This document shows positions 15,424-24,660 of a stretch of 64,000 nucleotides of DNA, one piece after another. The DNA is from an uncultured Clostridium sp. (GTDB lineage: Bacteria > Bacillota > Clostridia > TANB77 > CAG-508), in assembly GCA_948473335.1 (NCBI GenBank), contig CAOKXF010000009.1:1-64000 (forward strand). The letters run 5' to 3'. The notes under the pieces are model-generated. The model searched no databases and was not told where the DNA came from. It worked only from the letters and a program-made list of their open reading frames with translations. The stretch's first letter is position 1, and the number at the start of each line of letters is the position of its first letter. The position numbers and the translations under genes were made by a program.

Positions 15424-16368
15424 ATGAAAATAGCATTTTTATTTCCAGGGCAAGGAAGTCAATATGTAGGAATGGGAAAAGACATATATGACAAATATGA
15501 AGAAGCAAGAGAGATATATAAAAAGGCAAATCAAATATTAGGAATAAATACAGAAAAATTATGTTTTGAGACAACAGAAGAGGAACTATCAAAAACAGAA
15601 AATACGCAGATAGCAGTAGCAATAACAAGTTTATCAATACTTGAAGTAATAAAAGCAAAAGGGATAAAAGCGGAAGTAACGGCAGGACTCAGCCTAGGAG
15701 AATATGTAGCACTAACATATGCAGAATATTTAAATTTAGAAGAATGTTTAAAATTATTACAAAAGAGAAGTTACTATATGGCAAAATATATACCAAAAGA
15801 AGAATATGCAATGGCAGCAGTAATGGGAATAGAAGCAGAGAAAATAGAAAAGGTATGTGAAAATATTAGGAAACAAGGAAAATTTGTAGTACCAGCAAAC
15901 TATAATTATACTAACCAAACAGTAATATCTGGAAATGTGGAAGCAATAGAACAAGCAATGAAAGGATTAAAAGAAGCTGGAGCAATAAAAATAGTAAAAT
16001 TAAAAACCAGTGGTCCATTTCATACAGAAAAATTAGAAGAAGCAAGAAAACTATACACAGAAGAGTTACAGAAAGTGGAAATAGGACATAAAAAAAGTGA
16101 AATTGAGGTAATAAAAAATATAGATGGAACTCAGTATACAGAAAAAGATAATTTTCAAGAAATATTATCTAAACATATAGTAAGTCCAGTAAGATTCGAT
16201 AAAACAATAAAAAGAATGGTAGAAAGAGAAATAGATACATTTATAGAAATAGGACCTGGAAAATCAATAACAGGATTTATAAAAAAGGAAATAAAGAATC
16301 CAGACGTAAAATGCTTTGCAATACAAAATTTAGAACAATTAGAAGAGATGATTAAAGAAATAAAATAA
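15424..16368 (+). CDS. fabD: Malonyl-CoA:ACP transacylase FabD
   Basis: A 314-residue protein, the usual FabD length. It opens with the family block FPGQGSQYVGMG, and GLSLGEY (about residues 88-94) corresponds to the GHSLGE catalytic Ser motif, with Leu in place of the common His. The catalytic His is expected in SGPFHTEKL (about residue 200). The protein transfers malonyl from CoA to acyl carrier protein, the entry step of type II fatty acid elongation. It is the first gene of a nine-gene cluster; its own promoter is 48 bp upstream. The nearest Shine-Dalgarno (AGAAAGG) is about 13 nt before the ATG, rather far. A four-codon mini-frame (ATG ATA ATA TAA, 15412-15423) abuts the start. Confidence 0.96.
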   Translation: MKIAFLFPGQGSQYVGMGKDIYDKYEEAREIYKKANQILGINTEKLCFETTEEELSKTENTQIAVAITSLSILEVIKAKGIKAEVTAGLSLGEYVALTYAEYLNLEECLKLLQKRSYYMAKYIPKEEYAMAAVMGIEAEKIEKVCENIRKQGKFVVPANYNYTNQTVISGNVEAIEQAMKGLKEAGAIKIVKLKTSGPFHTEKLEEARKLYTEELQKVEIGHKKSEIEVIKNIDGTQYTEKDNFQEILSKHIVSPVRFDKTIKRMVEREIDTFIEIGPGKSITGFIKKEIKNPDVKCFAIQNLEQLEEMIKEIK

Positions 16369-16392
16369 TAAGAAGATAAGGAGGAACAAAGA

Positions 16393-17136
16393 ATGAGTGA
16401 AAAAAGAGTAGCACTTATAACAGGAGGAACAAGAGGAATAGGAAAGGCAATTGCAAAAAGATTTGCCAAAGAAGGATATAATTTAGTAATAAATTATGTA
16501 TCAGATAAAACAGATTTAGAAAAAATAGAAGAAGAAATAAAACAAGGAAAACAAATAGAAATAACATTTATAAAAACAGATGTAACAAACATGAACGACT
16601 GTGAAAGTATGGTAAAAAAAGCAATAGAGAAAAATGAAAAAATAGATGTATTAGTAAATAATGCAGGAATAACAAAAGACAATCTATTAATGAGAATGAG
16701 TGAAGAAGACTTTGATAAAGTAATAGATGTAAATTTAAAAGGAACATTCAATATAACAAAAAATGTAATACCATATATGATGAAACAAAGAAAAGGAAAA
16801 ATAGTAAACATATCATCAGTAGTAGGAGTATCAGGAAATGCTGGACAATGTAACTATTCAGCATCAAAAGCAGGAATAATAGGATTCACAAAAAGTATAG
16901 CAAAAGAATTAGCAAGTAGAAATATACTAGCAAACGCAATAGCGCCAGGATTTATAGAAACAGATATGACATCAGTATTAACAGAAACAGTGAAAGAAAA
17001 TATAAATTCACAAATACCATTAAAAAAGATGGGAACAGCAGATGAAGTAGCAAATGCGGTATACTTTTTAGCATCAGAAGAAAATACATATATAACAGGG
17101 CAAGTTTTAAATGTAGATGGTGGAATGTTAATGTAA
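16393..17136 (+). CDS. fabG: 3-oxoacyl-ACP reductase FabG
   Basis: A 247-residue classical short-chain dehydrogenase. The NADP-binding TGGTRGIG motif is at residues 10-17, NNAG near 89-92, and the catalytic Ser-Tyr-Lys set is in NISSVVGVSG and YSASK (Tyr about 153, Lys about 157). The C-terminus NVDGGMLM is typical of FabG. It reduces 3-oxoacyl-ACP with NADPH. AGGAGG lies before ATG 16393, which is 24 bp after fabD, so translation in the operon is tightly linked. Confidence 0.97.
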   Translation: MSEKRVALITGGTRGIGKAIAKRFAKEGYNLVINYVSDKTDLEKIEEEIKQGKQIEITFIKTDVTNMNDCESMVKKAIEKNEKIDVLVNNAGITKDNLLMRMSEEDFDKVIDVNLKGTFNITKNVIPYMMKQRKGKIVNISSVVGVSGNAGQCNYSASKAGIIGFTKSIAKELASRNILANAIAPGFIETDMTSVLTETVKENINSQIPLKKMGTADEVANAVYFLASEENTYITGQVLNVDGGMLM

Positions 17137-17246
17137 AAAACAAAAACAAAATGAGACAAAAACAAGAATAAAACTTTCCAAGGAAATTCATTTATTTTGT
17201 AGATGACTTTTTTAGGAATATAAAAGATAGAAAGGAAAAAGAAAAA

Positions 17247-18527
17247 ATGGAAAAGAGAGTTGTAATAACAGGAATTGGTGCAATAACACCAATAGGGAAC
17301 AATGCAGAAGAATTTTGGAAAGGAATAAAAGAAGGAAAATGTGGAATAGATGAAATAACACTATTTGACACAACAGACCAAAAAGTAAAATTAGCAGCAG
17401 AAGTAAAAGGATATAATCCAGAAGAATACTTTGAAAAAAAGAGATTAAATAGAATAGACAGATTTTCACAATTTGCAATAATAGCAGCAAGAGAAGCAAT
17501 GAAAGACAGTGGAATAACAAGTGAAAATACAAATATGGAAAAGTTAGGAGTAATAGTAAGTTCAGGGATAGGAGGACTAGAAACAATAGAAGAGCAAGTA
17601 GAAAATTGTTATCAAAAATCTCCAGACAAAGTATCACCAATGTATATACCAATGGTAATAGCAAATATGGCAACAGGAAATGTAGCATTAGATATAGGAG
17701 CAAAAGGAGAATCATTTGCCATAGTAACAGCATGTGCCAGTGCGACACATTCAATAGGAGAAGCATATAGAATGATAAAGCATGGATATCAAGAAGCAGT
17801 AGTAGCAGGAGGAACAGAGGCAAGTATAACACCAACAGGAATAGCAGGATTTGCAAACATAAAAGCATTAAATACGACATTAGACAAAAATAGAGCAAGT
17901 ATCCCATTTGACAAAGAGAGAAGTGGATTTATAATGGGAGAAGGAGCAGGAGTTTTAATATTAGAAGAATTAGAACATGCGAAAAGAAGGAATGCAAAAA
18001 TATATGCAGAAGTAGTAGGATATGGAGCATCATCAGATGCATATCATATAACCTCGCCAGCGCCAGAAGGAGAAGGAGGAGCAAGAGCAATAGTAAATGC
18101 AATAGAAGATGCAAAAATAAAACCAGAAGAAATAGATTACATAAATGCACACGGAACATCAACGCATTTAAATGATACATGTGAAACAATGGCAATAAAA
18201 AGAGCATTAGGAGAAGCAAGTAAAAAAGTAATGGTAAGTTCAACAAAAGGCCATGTAGGGCACTTATTAGGAGCAGCAGGAGGAGTAGAAGCAATAGTAT
18301 GCGTAAAAGCACTACAAGAGGGATTTGTACCAGCAACGATAAACTATAAAGTAGCTGATGAAGAATGTGATTTAGATATTGTTCCAAATGAAGGAAGAGA
18401 AATAGAGATTAAATATGCAATGTCAAATTCATTAGGGTTTGGAGGACATAATTCAACTATCGTATTAAAAAAATGGGTCAGTGGGGACGTTCCTTGTGAC
18501 ACACTTATGGATAATATTACCAAATAA
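17247..18527 (+). CDS. fabF: 3-oxoacyl-ACP synthase II FabF with repeat-derived C-terminal tail
   Basis: A 426-residue condensing enzyme. The catalytic Cys is in VTACASATHSIGEA (about residue 166), the two His in NAHGTSTHLND and KGHVGHLLGAAGG. It elongates acyl-ACP with malonyl-ACP. The normal C-terminus would come at NSLGFGGHNSTIVLKK; here a further 17 residues (WVSGDVPCDTLMDNITK) follow, nearly all encoded by a 36-bp inverted-repeat element (18471-18506) that also occurs between genes at 25663 and 32608. The element has probably been inserted at the original stop codon and read through. The tail is outside the catalytic fold and may be harmless. The gap to fabG is 110 bp. Confidence 0.96.
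   Translation: MEKRVVITGIGAITPIGNNAEEFWKGIKEGKCGIDEITLFDTTDQKVKLAAEVKGYNPEEYFEKKRLNRIDRFSQFAIIAAREAMKDSGITSENTNMEKLGVIVSSGIGGLETIEEQVENCYQKSPDKVSPMYIPMVIANMATGNVALDIGAKGESFAIVTACASATHSIGEAYRMIKHGYQEAVVAGGTEASITPTGIAGFANIKALNTTLDKNRASIPFDKERSGFIMGEGAGVLILEELEHAKRRNAKIYAEVVGYGASSDAYHITSPAPEGEGGARAIVNAIEDAKIKPEEIDYINAHGTSTHLNDTCETMAIKRALGEASKKVMVSSTKGHVGHLLGAAGGVEAIVCVKALQEGFVPATINYKVADEECDLDIVPNEGREIEIKYAMSNSLGFGGHNSTIVLKKWVSGDVPCDTLMDNITK
18471..18506 (+). repeat. 36-bp inverted-repeat element, copy 1 (inside fabF)
   Basis: Reads AAATGGGTCA at one end and TGACACACTT at the other around a 16-bp core containing GGGGACGTTCC. It is the reverse orientation of copies 2 (25663-25698) and 3 (32608-32643), with one difference from copy 2. 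It encodes the extra last residues of FabF. Its ends form an imperfect terminal inverted repeat. Confidence 0.85.
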
Positions 18528-18573
18528 GCAAGAGTAATATAAAACTAGGAGATAAGAAAGGAGTAAATATAGA

Positions 18574-19035
18574 ATGGAATATAAAGAGATAAAACAACTA
18601 ATGGAAGATATGGGAAATTCAAAATTAGATACAATAAATATAGAATTTCCAGATGGAACAAAAATAAGTATGATAAAAGATACAAAGAAAGAAACAGTCA
18701 TACCAAGTGATATTACAAATCAAACTATATCATTAGAGACATCAAGTACACAAGTTTCAAATACAATGGCAACAATAAAAAAGGGAGAAAAGATAGATGA
18801 TTACAAAGTAATAAAGTCTCCAATGGTAGGAACATTTTTTGAGAGTTCATCACCAAGTGAAGCACCATTTGTAAAAATAGGAGATAAAGTACATAAAGGT
18901 CAAGTATTATGCATAGTAGAAGCTATGAAGTTAATGAATGAAATTGAATCAGAGTTTGATGGAGAAATTGTAGAAATATGTGTAAAAAATGAAGATATGG
19001 TAGAATATGGAATGCCATTATTTAAAATAAGATAG
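18574..19035 (+). CDS. accB: Biotin carboxyl carrier protein of acetyl-CoA carboxylase
   Basis: A 153-residue protein. The biotinyl domain is at the C-terminus (about residues 78-153) with the biotinylation motif EAMKLMNEI (Lys about residue 119) and flanking Gly/Pro turns ([18 protein letters not shown], the thumb region of AccB). The N-terminal ~30 residues are the usual interaction helix, joined by a Thr/Ser-rich linker. It carries carboxybiotin between AccC and AccAD. GAAAGGAG lies about 10 bp before ATG. The likely biotinylating enzyme is the ligase at 13606. Confidence 0.96.
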   Translation: MEYKEIKQLMEDMGNSKLDTINIEFPDGTKISMIKDTKKETVIPSDITNQTISLETSSTQVSNTMATIKKGEKIDDYKVIKSPMVGTFFESSSPSEAPFVKIGDKVHKGQVLCIVEAMKLMNEIESEFDGEIVEICVKNEDMVEYGMPLFKIR

Positions 19036-19125
19036 AATATAATATAATTTTATAAAACAAGAGACTTGTATAAAAAAAATCAAAAGATAATAGTACAAAA
19101 TAATAAAATAAAAGGAGAAAGTAAG

Positions 19126-19548
19126 ATGCTAGATACAAAAGGAATTGAAGAGATTATACCACAAAGAGCACCATTTTTAATGATAGATAAAGTGGAAGAA
19201 TATAATCCAGGTGAAAGTGCAATAGCATACAAAAATGTCAATATAAACGAATGGTATTTTCAAGGACATTTTCCAGGGAACCCAATAATGCCAGGAGTAT
19301 TAATAACAGAAGCACTAGCACAAACAGGAGCAGTTGCAATATTAAGCTTAGAAGAAAATAAAGGAAAGAATGCATTATTTGGTGGAATAGACAAAATGAA
19401 ATTCAAGAAAATGGTGATTCCAGGAGATACACTAAAATTAGAAGTAAAAATAATAAAAAGAAAAGGACCAATAGGAGTAGGAGAAGCAGTTGCAACAGTA
19501 GACGGAAAAGTTGCAGCAAAAGGAGAGCTTACATTTGCAGTGGTATAA
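19126..19548 (+). CDS. fabZ: 3-hydroxyacyl-ACP dehydratase FabZ
   Basis: A 140-residue hot-dog-fold enzyme. [14 protein letters not shown] opens the family block and [20 protein letters not shown] (about residues 47-66) holds the catalytic His and Glu. It dehydrates 3-hydroxyacyl-ACP to trans-2-enoyl-ACP. The start is ATG 19126, 9 nt after AAAGGAG (19111-19117); an in-frame TTG at 19066 would add 20 residues with no family match and no ribosome site. As FabI is the only enoyl reductase in this cluster, unsaturated fatty acids must be made by another route or this FabZ must be complemented elsewhere. Confidence 0.96.
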   Translation: MLDTKGIEEIIPQRAPFLMIDKVEEYNPGESAIAYKNVNINEWYFQGHFPGNPIMPGVLITEALAQTGAVAILSLEENKGKNALFGGIDKMKFKKMVIPGDTLKLEVKIIKRKGPIGVGEAVATVDGKVAAKGELTFAVV

Positions 19549-19593
19549 TGAATTTTGTAATTAATTATTTGAAATAAAGTGAGAGGAAGAAGA

Positions 19594-20943
19594 ATGTTAA
19601 AAAAAGTACTAATAGCAAATCGAGGAGAAGTTGCAGTAAGAATTATAAGAGCTTGTAGAGAGATGGGAATAAGAACAGTAGCGGTTTATTCTGAGGCAGA
19701 TAAACATGCATTACATGTAAAATTAGCAGACGAATCAGTATGTATAGGACCAGCACCATCAAATAAGAGTTATTTAAATGTGAAAAATATATTGGAAGCA
19801 GCTTGTTTAACAGGAGTTGATAGTATACATCCTGGATATGGATTTTTATCTGAAAATGCGACATTTGCGAAAATGTGTAAAGAGTTAGACATAATGTTTA
19901 TAGGACCAAGCTATGAATTAATAGATTTAATGGGAAATAAAACAAAAGCAAAGGAGAAAATGAAACAGGCAGGTATACCAGTACCAAATGGTTCAGATGG
20001 AGATATTGAGACAATTAAAGAAGCACAAAAGGTAGCAAATGAAATAAAGTATCCAGTAATAATAAAAGCCTCAAAGGGAGGCGGAGGAAAAGGGATAAGA
20101 ATTGCATATACAGAAGAGGAATTAGTAAAATATTACGAAATAGTAAAACAAGAAGCAAAGTTATCATTTAAAGATGACTGTATATACATAGAAAAATATA
20201 TAGAAAATCCAAGGCATGTTGAAATTCAAATAATAGCAGATAATTATGGGAATGTTAAATGTTTAGGAGATAGAGATTGCAGTATACAAAGAAACAATCA
20301 AAAAATGATAGAGGAAAGTCCTTCACAAGCTATAGATGATCAAACTAGAGATAAGATGAAGAAAATATGTGAAAATGCTATTAAAAAAATAGGATATACA
20401 GGAGTTGGGACAATAGAATTTTTAGTAGACAAAAAAATGAACTTTTATTTTATGGAAATGAATACAAGATTGCAAGTAGAACATCCTGTAACGGAAATGG
20501 TAACAGGTGTAGACTTAGTAAAAGAGCAGATACGAATAGCATCAGGCGAAAAATTAGAATTAACAGAAGCAAATTTAAATCCAGTTGGTCATAGCATAGA
20601 ATGTAGAATTAATGCAGAAAATGCTAATAAAAACTTTATACCAATGGCAGGAAAGATAGAAGACTTACATTTACCAGGAGGAAATGGAATAAGAGTTGAT
20701 ACAGCAATTTATTCAGGATATGTAATTCCAAGCAATTATGATTCTATGATAGCAAAAGTAATAGTACATGCAAAAGACAGAAGAGAAGCTATAAATAAGA
20801 TGAAAAGTGCTATTTCAGAATTTGTAATAGATGGAATAACAACAAATATAGACTTTTTATACAAAATATTAGAAAATGAAGATTTTATAAACAATAATTA
20901 TGATACATCATTTATAAGTAAAATTTTATCAAATAAAAACTAA
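19594..20943 (+). CDS. accC: Biotin carboxylase subunit of acetyl-CoA carboxylase
   Basis: A 449-residue ATP-grasp enzyme starting LKKVLIANRGEVAVRI, the canonical AccC opening. The Gly-rich ATP loop KASKGGGGKGIRI is near residues 158-170 and EMNTRLQVEHPVTE near 287-300 holds metal/ATP-binding Glu and the catalytic region. It carboxylates biotin on AccB using ATP and bicarbonate. ATG 19594 follows GAGAGGA; a GTG at 19579 in the same frame would add five residues and is the poorer choice. Length is standard. Confidence 0.97.
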   Translation: MLKKVLIANRGEVAVRIIRACREMGIRTVAVYSEADKHALHVKLADESVCIGPAPSNKSYLNVKNILEAACLTGVDSIHPGYGFLSENATFAKMCKELDIMFIGPSYELIDLMGNKTKAKEKMKQAGIPVPNGSDGDIETIKEAQKVANEIKYPVIIKASKGGGGKGIRIAYTEEELVKYYEIVKQEAKLSFKDDCIYIEKYIENPRHVEIQIIADNYGNVKCLGDRDCSIQRNNQKMIEESPSQAIDDQTRDKMKKICENAIKKIGYTGVGTIEFLVDKKMNFYFMEMNTRLQVEHPVTEMVTGVDLVKEQIRIASGEKLELTEANLNPVGHSIECRINAENANKNFIPMAGKIEDLHLPGGNGIRVDTAIYSGYVIPSNYDSMIAKVIVHAKDRREAINKMKSAISEFVIDGITTNIDFLYKILENEDFINNNYDTSFISKILSNKN

Positions 20944-21029
20944 AAATTATAATTGATAACGATTATTTGTTAAAGGATATATATCAAAAATCAAAATTAA
21001 TACTGTAAAATAATATAGGTGAGGGATAA

Positions 21030-21884
21030 ATGGTTATAGATAAAATAAAAAAAGTAAATCAAGTTGAGGAAATACAAGAAAAGAACAAAGAAGCAACAGA
21101 CAAAATGATAGGAAAATGGATAAAATGCGAGAAATGTGGAGAAATCTTGTATAAAGAAGAGGTAAAGGCAAATTTAAGCGTATGTACTAATTGTGGACAT
21201 CATTTTAGAATTTCGAGCAGAAGAAGAATATCTCAAATAATAGATGAGGGTACATTTGAAGAAATAAACGAAAATATGCACTCAAAAGACCCTATAAAAT
21301 TTGATGGGTATATGCAAAAATTGGAAATCTTACAATCAAAGACAGGCATAAAAGAAGCAGTCAAAACTGGAATAGGAGAAATAGAAGGTGAAAGAGTAGC
21401 AATAGCAGTTATGGATAGCAATTTTATGATGGGTAGTATGGGAAGTGTAGTAGGAGAAAAGATAACATATTTAGTTGAAGAAGCAATAGAACAAAGATTA
21501 CCAGTAATAATATTTTGTGTTTCTGGTGGAGCAAGAATGCAGGAAGGAATAATATCATTAATGCAAATGGCAAAAACTTCAGCAGCACTTGCAAAATTAG
21601 ATGATGAAGGATTATTATATATTTCTATTTTAACAGACCCAACTACAGGGGGTGTAACAGCAAGTTTTGCAAGTACAGCAGATATAATTTTAGCAGAACC
21701 AGATAGTCTAATAGGATTTGCTGGACCAAGAGTAATAGAACAAACTATAAAACAAAAATTGCCAGAAGGTTTCCAAAAATCAGAGTTTTTATTAGAACAT
21801 GGATTTATAGATAGGATTGTCCCAAGAAAAGAAATGAAAAAGGAATTAGCACAAATATTAAAAATGCACAAAGACATACCATAA
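21030..21884 (+). CDS. accD: Acetyl-CoA carboxylase carboxyltransferase beta subunit
   Basis: A 284-residue protein. A four-Cys zinc ribbon is visible near the N-terminus ([17 protein letters not shown], about residues 33-57), followed by the crotonase-like core with [10 protein letters not shown] and the oxyanion-hole GVTASFA segment. Together with AccA it transfers carboxyl from biotin to acetyl-CoA to make malonyl-CoA. The start follows GGTGAGGG. It is 86 bp after accC and 56 bp before accA, in the conserved order accC-accD-accA. Confidence 0.97.
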   Translation: MVIDKIKKVNQVEEIQEKNKEATDKMIGKWIKCEKCGEILYKEEVKANLSVCTNCGHHFRISSRRRISQIIDEGTFEEINENMHSKDPIKFDGYMQKLEILQSKTGIKEAVKTGIGEIEGERVAIAVMDSNFMMGSMGSVVGEKITYLVEEAIEQRLPVIIFCVSGGARMQEGIISLMQMAKTSAALAKLDDEGLLYISILTDPTTGGVTASFASTADIILAEPDSLIGFAGPRVIEQTIKQKLPEGFQKSEFLLEHGFIDRIVPRKEMKKELAQILKMHKDIP

Positions 21885-21940
21885 GAAAATTAATAATTAA
21901 TAGTTAAGGATTAAATGTTAGATAAAAAGGGGGGAGAATA

Positions 21941-22720
21941 ATGTCAAAACAACAAACTTCTGAATGGGATAGAGTCTTAATTGCAAGGAGTCCAGATAGA
22001 CCAAGAACAACAGACTATATAGAAAATATATTTGATGATTTTATAGAATTACATGGAGATAGATTATTTGGAGATGACAAAGCAATATTAGGTGGAATAG
22101 CAAAAATAGGAGGAAAAATTGTTACTATAATTGGCGAGCAAAAGGGAAAGACAACAAAAGAGAATATGGAGAGAAATTTTGGAATGCCTAACCCAGAAGG
22201 TTATAGAAAAGCATTAAGATTGATGAAACAAGCAGAAAAATTCAAAAGACCAATAATAACATTTATTGATACTCCAGGTGCATATCCAGGGATAGGAGCA
22301 GAAGAAAGAGGTCAAGGAGAAGCAATTGCTAAAAATCTATTAGAGATGTCACGATTAAAAGTACCAATAATATGTGTAGTAATAGGGGAAGGATCTAGTG
22401 GAGGAGCATTAGCTATAGGAGTAGGAGATAAAGTATTAATGCTAGAAAATTCAATATATTCGATATTGTCACCAGAAGGATTTGCAAGTATATTGTATAA
22501 AGATAGCACACAATTTGAAAAAGCTGCAAAAGAAATGAAGATAACAGCAAAAGACTTAAAAGATTTAGGTGTGGTAGATGAAATAATTAAAGAAAATGAT
22601 ATTTTTGAGAATGTGAAAAAAAGTATTGTTAAAAATTTGCAATTACTAGAAAAGAAAACCCAAGATAATCTTATAAAAGATAGATATGAGAAATATAGAA
22701 TTATAGGGAGTAACTTATAA
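21941..22720 (+). CDS. accA: Acetyl-CoA carboxylase carboxyltransferase alpha subunit
   Basis: A 259-residue protein with a very strong AGGGGGGAG site before ATG 21941. Core blocks are [17 protein letters not shown] (about 31-47), [20 protein letters not shown] (about 107-126) and [15 protein letters not shown]. It lacks the N-terminal ~50-residue helical extension of the E. coli protein (319), as is common in clostridial short forms. It pairs with AccD. An imperfect palindrome (22856-22899) lies in the 220-bp gap before fabI, so fabI may be partly uncoupled from this gene. Confidence 0.96.
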   Translation: MSKQQTSEWDRVLIARSPDRPRTTDYIENIFDDFIELHGDRLFGDDKAILGGIAKIGGKIVTIIGEQKGKTTKENMERNFGMPNPEGYRKALRLMKQAEKFKRPIITFIDTPGAYPGIGAEERGQGEAIAKNLLEMSRLKVPIICVVIGEGSSGGALAIGVGDKVLMLENSIYSILSPEGFASILYKDSTQFEKAAKEMKITAKDLKDLGVVDEIIKENDIFENVKKSIVKNLQLLEKKTQDNLIKDRYEKYRIIGSNL

Positions 22721-22855
22721 TTTAATTATACAGAAATTTGGCAAAGAAAAAGTATAAAATATTACTCTTTATGTATTTATGTATAAAATGATGTTTAAAT
22801 ACAAAAGAAAGAACATATGATATTATAAATAAAAAACATAAAAACAAAAAAGAAC

Positions 22856-22899
22856 CTTGTTTACTAATAGACGCATATCTGCGCCCATTAGTAAACAAG
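22856..22899. repeat. Palindromic repeat family 2, copy A
   Basis: Left arm CTTGTTTACTAAT with continuation, right arm ending ATTAGTAAACAAG, around a TGCGCC core and 4-nt loop. Two mismatches occur in the left inner arm. It is related to copies B (39780-39823) and C (50171-50212). It sits between accA and fabI and would fold into a long RNA hairpin; without a T-tract it is more likely an mRNA-stabilising or mobile palindrome than a terminator. Confidence 0.75.
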
Positions 22900-22940
22900 C
22901 TGGAATATAAGAAAAATAAAAAAGAAAAGGAGAAAATAAA

Positions 22941-23711
22941 ATGATAGTAAAAAATAAAAAAATATTAATAATGGGAATAAGAAATAAATGGAGTATTGCT
23001 TGGGGAGTAGCAAAACAAGCATATGAGAATGGAGCAGAAATAATATTTACATATAGTAGTATGGAGAAATCAGATAAAATTGAAGAATTAATAGCAGAAA
23101 TACCAGGTTCAAAAGCATATGTCTGTGATGCACAAAGTGACGAAAGTATTGCAGAATGTTTAGAAAAGATAAAAGAAGATTATGGAAAAATAGATGGAAT
23201 ATTACATAGTATAGCACATGCAAACACAGAGGATTTGAGAAATGATTTTATATTAACATCAAGAGACGGATTCGCGCATGCAGGGGACATAAGCGCATAT
23301 TCATTAGTTGCAGTTACAAGAATAGCAATTGAAAAGGAATTATTAAATGAAGGAGCAAGTATAATAGCTTTAACATATTATGGTTCAGAGAAATCAATAG
23401 TTGGATATAATGTAATGGGGGTTGCAAAAGCAGCATTAGAAGCATCTATTAGATATTTGGCTTGTGATTTGGGAAAGAAAAAAATGCGTATAAATGCAAT
23501 TTCAGCAGGACCAATAAAAACATTATCAGCAAAAGGAATAAAAGATTTTGGTTCAATATTAGATATTGTTGAAGAAAAAGCTCCATTACATGAGAATGTT
23601 ACAACAGACGAAATTGGTAGTGTAGCAACATTCTTATTTAGTGATATGTCAAAAGCTATAACAGGAGAAGTTATACATGCAGATAAAGGATTTTCAAGTG
23701 TAGCAGTATAA
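22941..23711 (+). CDS. fabI: Enoyl-ACP reductase FabI
   Basis: A 256-residue divergent short-chain dehydrogenase. NAD binding is shown by MGIRNKWSIAWGVAKQ (the GxxxxxSIAxG pattern of FabI), and the Tyr-x6-Lys active site by YNVMGVAKAALEAS, with SAGPIKTLSAKGI after it. It reduces enoyl-ACP, the last step of each elongation cycle, and is the target class of triclosan-like inhibitors. Many Clostridia use FabK instead, so FabI is worth noting. GGAGAAAATAAA lies before ATG. No fabH or acpP gene is in the window. Confidence 0.95.
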   Translation: MIVKNKKILIMGIRNKWSIAWGVAKQAYENGAEIIFTYSSMEKSDKIEELIAEIPGSKAYVCDAQSDESIAECLEKIKEDYGKIDGILHSIAHANTEDLRNDFILTSRDGFAHAGDISAYSLVAVTRIAIEKELLNEGASIIALTYYGSEKSIVGYNVMGVAKAALEASIRYLACDLGKKKMRINAISAGPIKTLSAKGIKDFGSILDIVEEKAPLHENVTTDEIGSVATFLFSDMSKAITGEVIHADKGFSSVAV

Positions 23712-23790
23712 CATTGTTTTGGAAAATTATTAATTTATATTACTAATGAAAAATAAATAAATATATAATAGTAATTAAATATAAATGTAT

Positions 23791-23840
23791 AAAAAAACCA
23801 CCACTGGAAAAAATAATAGAAATCGAAAGGTGGTTTTTTT
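23791..23840 (+). promoter_or_regulatory. Hairpin enclosing the sleB ribosome binding site
   Basis: AAAAAAACCACC (23791-23802) pairs perfectly with GGTGGTTTTTTT (23829-23840) across a 26-nt loop. The right arm contains the only candidate Shine-Dalgarno sequence (AAAGGTGG) and ends one base before ATG 23841. In RNA the hairpin would hide the ribosome site; it also looks like a terminator because of its U-run, so read-through from fabI could be stopped here. Regulation of sleB translation or transcription is likely. Confidence 0.65.
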
Positions 23841-24524
23841 ATGACAAAACATATTATAAAAATCTCAGTAGCAATTTTGTTGATAATATCAACTACTATA
23901 GGAATATATTATATATATAAAAATCAACAAGTAGAAGCATTATCAAAATATGGTTCATCAGGACAAGAAGTACGACAAATACAAGAAAAACTAAAAAGAT
24001 GGGGATATTATAATGGAAATATTGATGGTATATATGGTTCACAAACTACAGCGGCAGTAAAAGCATTTCAAAAAAAGAATGGACTTTCAGTAGATGGTAT
24101 AGCAGGAAGTCAAACATTGTCAGCAATGGGAATAACAAGTAATCAATCTTCATCAGGATCATCTTCAAGTAGACCATCAGATGTAAATTTAATTGCTAGG
24201 GCAATATATGGAGAAGCAAGAGGTGAAAGCTATGTAGGACAAGTAGCAGTTGGAGCTGTTATAATGAACAGAGTAAAAAGTAGCAAATTTCCTAATACAA
24301 TAGCAGGTGTAGTTTACCAAAAAGGTGCCTTTGATGCAGTTTCAGATGGACAAATAAATATGAACCCAGATAGTACAGCGAAAAAAGCAGCTCAAGATGC
24401 ACTTAATGGTTGGGATCCAACATATGGAGCAATTTATTATTTCAATCCAAATACAGCAACTAATGCATGGATTTGGTCAAGACCTATGACCATTACAATA
24501 GGAAAACATAGATTTTGTAAATAA
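23841..24524 (+). CDS. sleB: SleB-like cell wall hydrolase (spore cortex-lytic type)
   Basis: A 227-residue exported protein: signal/anchor helix (about residues 6-26), a peptidoglycan-binding domain (about 37-95, GSSGQEVRQIQEKLKRWGYY and GIYGSQTTAAVKAFQKKNGL), a Ser-rich linker, then a Hydrolase_2 domain (about 117-227) with catalytic Glu in AIYGEARGESY. This is the domain order of SleB, the lytic transglycosylase that degrades spore cortex at germination. Homologues can also act on vegetative wall. The start codon is fixed by the reading frame directly after the hairpin at 23791-23840. It is likely expressed late in sporulation; no ypeB partner follows it here. Confidence 0.88.
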   Translation: MTKHIIKISVAILLIISTTIGIYYIYKNQQVEALSKYGSSGQEVRQIQEKLKRWGYYNGNIDGIYGSQTTAAVKAFQKKNGLSVDGIAGSQTLSAMGITSNQSSSGSSSSRPSDVNLIARAIYGEARGESYVGQVAVGAVIMNRVKSSKFPNTIAGVVYQKGAFDAVSDGQINMNPDSTAKKAAQDALNGWDPTYGAIYYFNPNTATNAWIWSRPMTITIGKHRFCK

Positions 24525-24620
24525 ATTGTTAGTAATAAGTAAATTGTTAGCAATTGAGAGGAAATCTATATGATTAAGAGATTTAAGAGGTTCTATAATT
24601 ATTATGTAATAAATGAATTT

Positions 24621-24660
24621 GCAAAATGACTCTATAATTATTGGAAAGAGTCATTTTTGC
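24621..24660. terminator. Convergent terminator between sleB and the DUF421 gene
   Basis: A stem of about 13 bp (GCAAAATGACTCT 24621-24633 with AGAGTCATTTTTGC 24647-24660) with T-rich arms. It overlaps the last codons and stop (24638) of the minus-strand gene and has T-runs on both strands, so it suits both directions. Confidence 0.65.

Noticed and set aside
19066..19125. TTG-start extension of fabZ
   Set aside because: It has no ribosome site and no family similarity; ATG 19126 with AAAGGAG is clearly the start.
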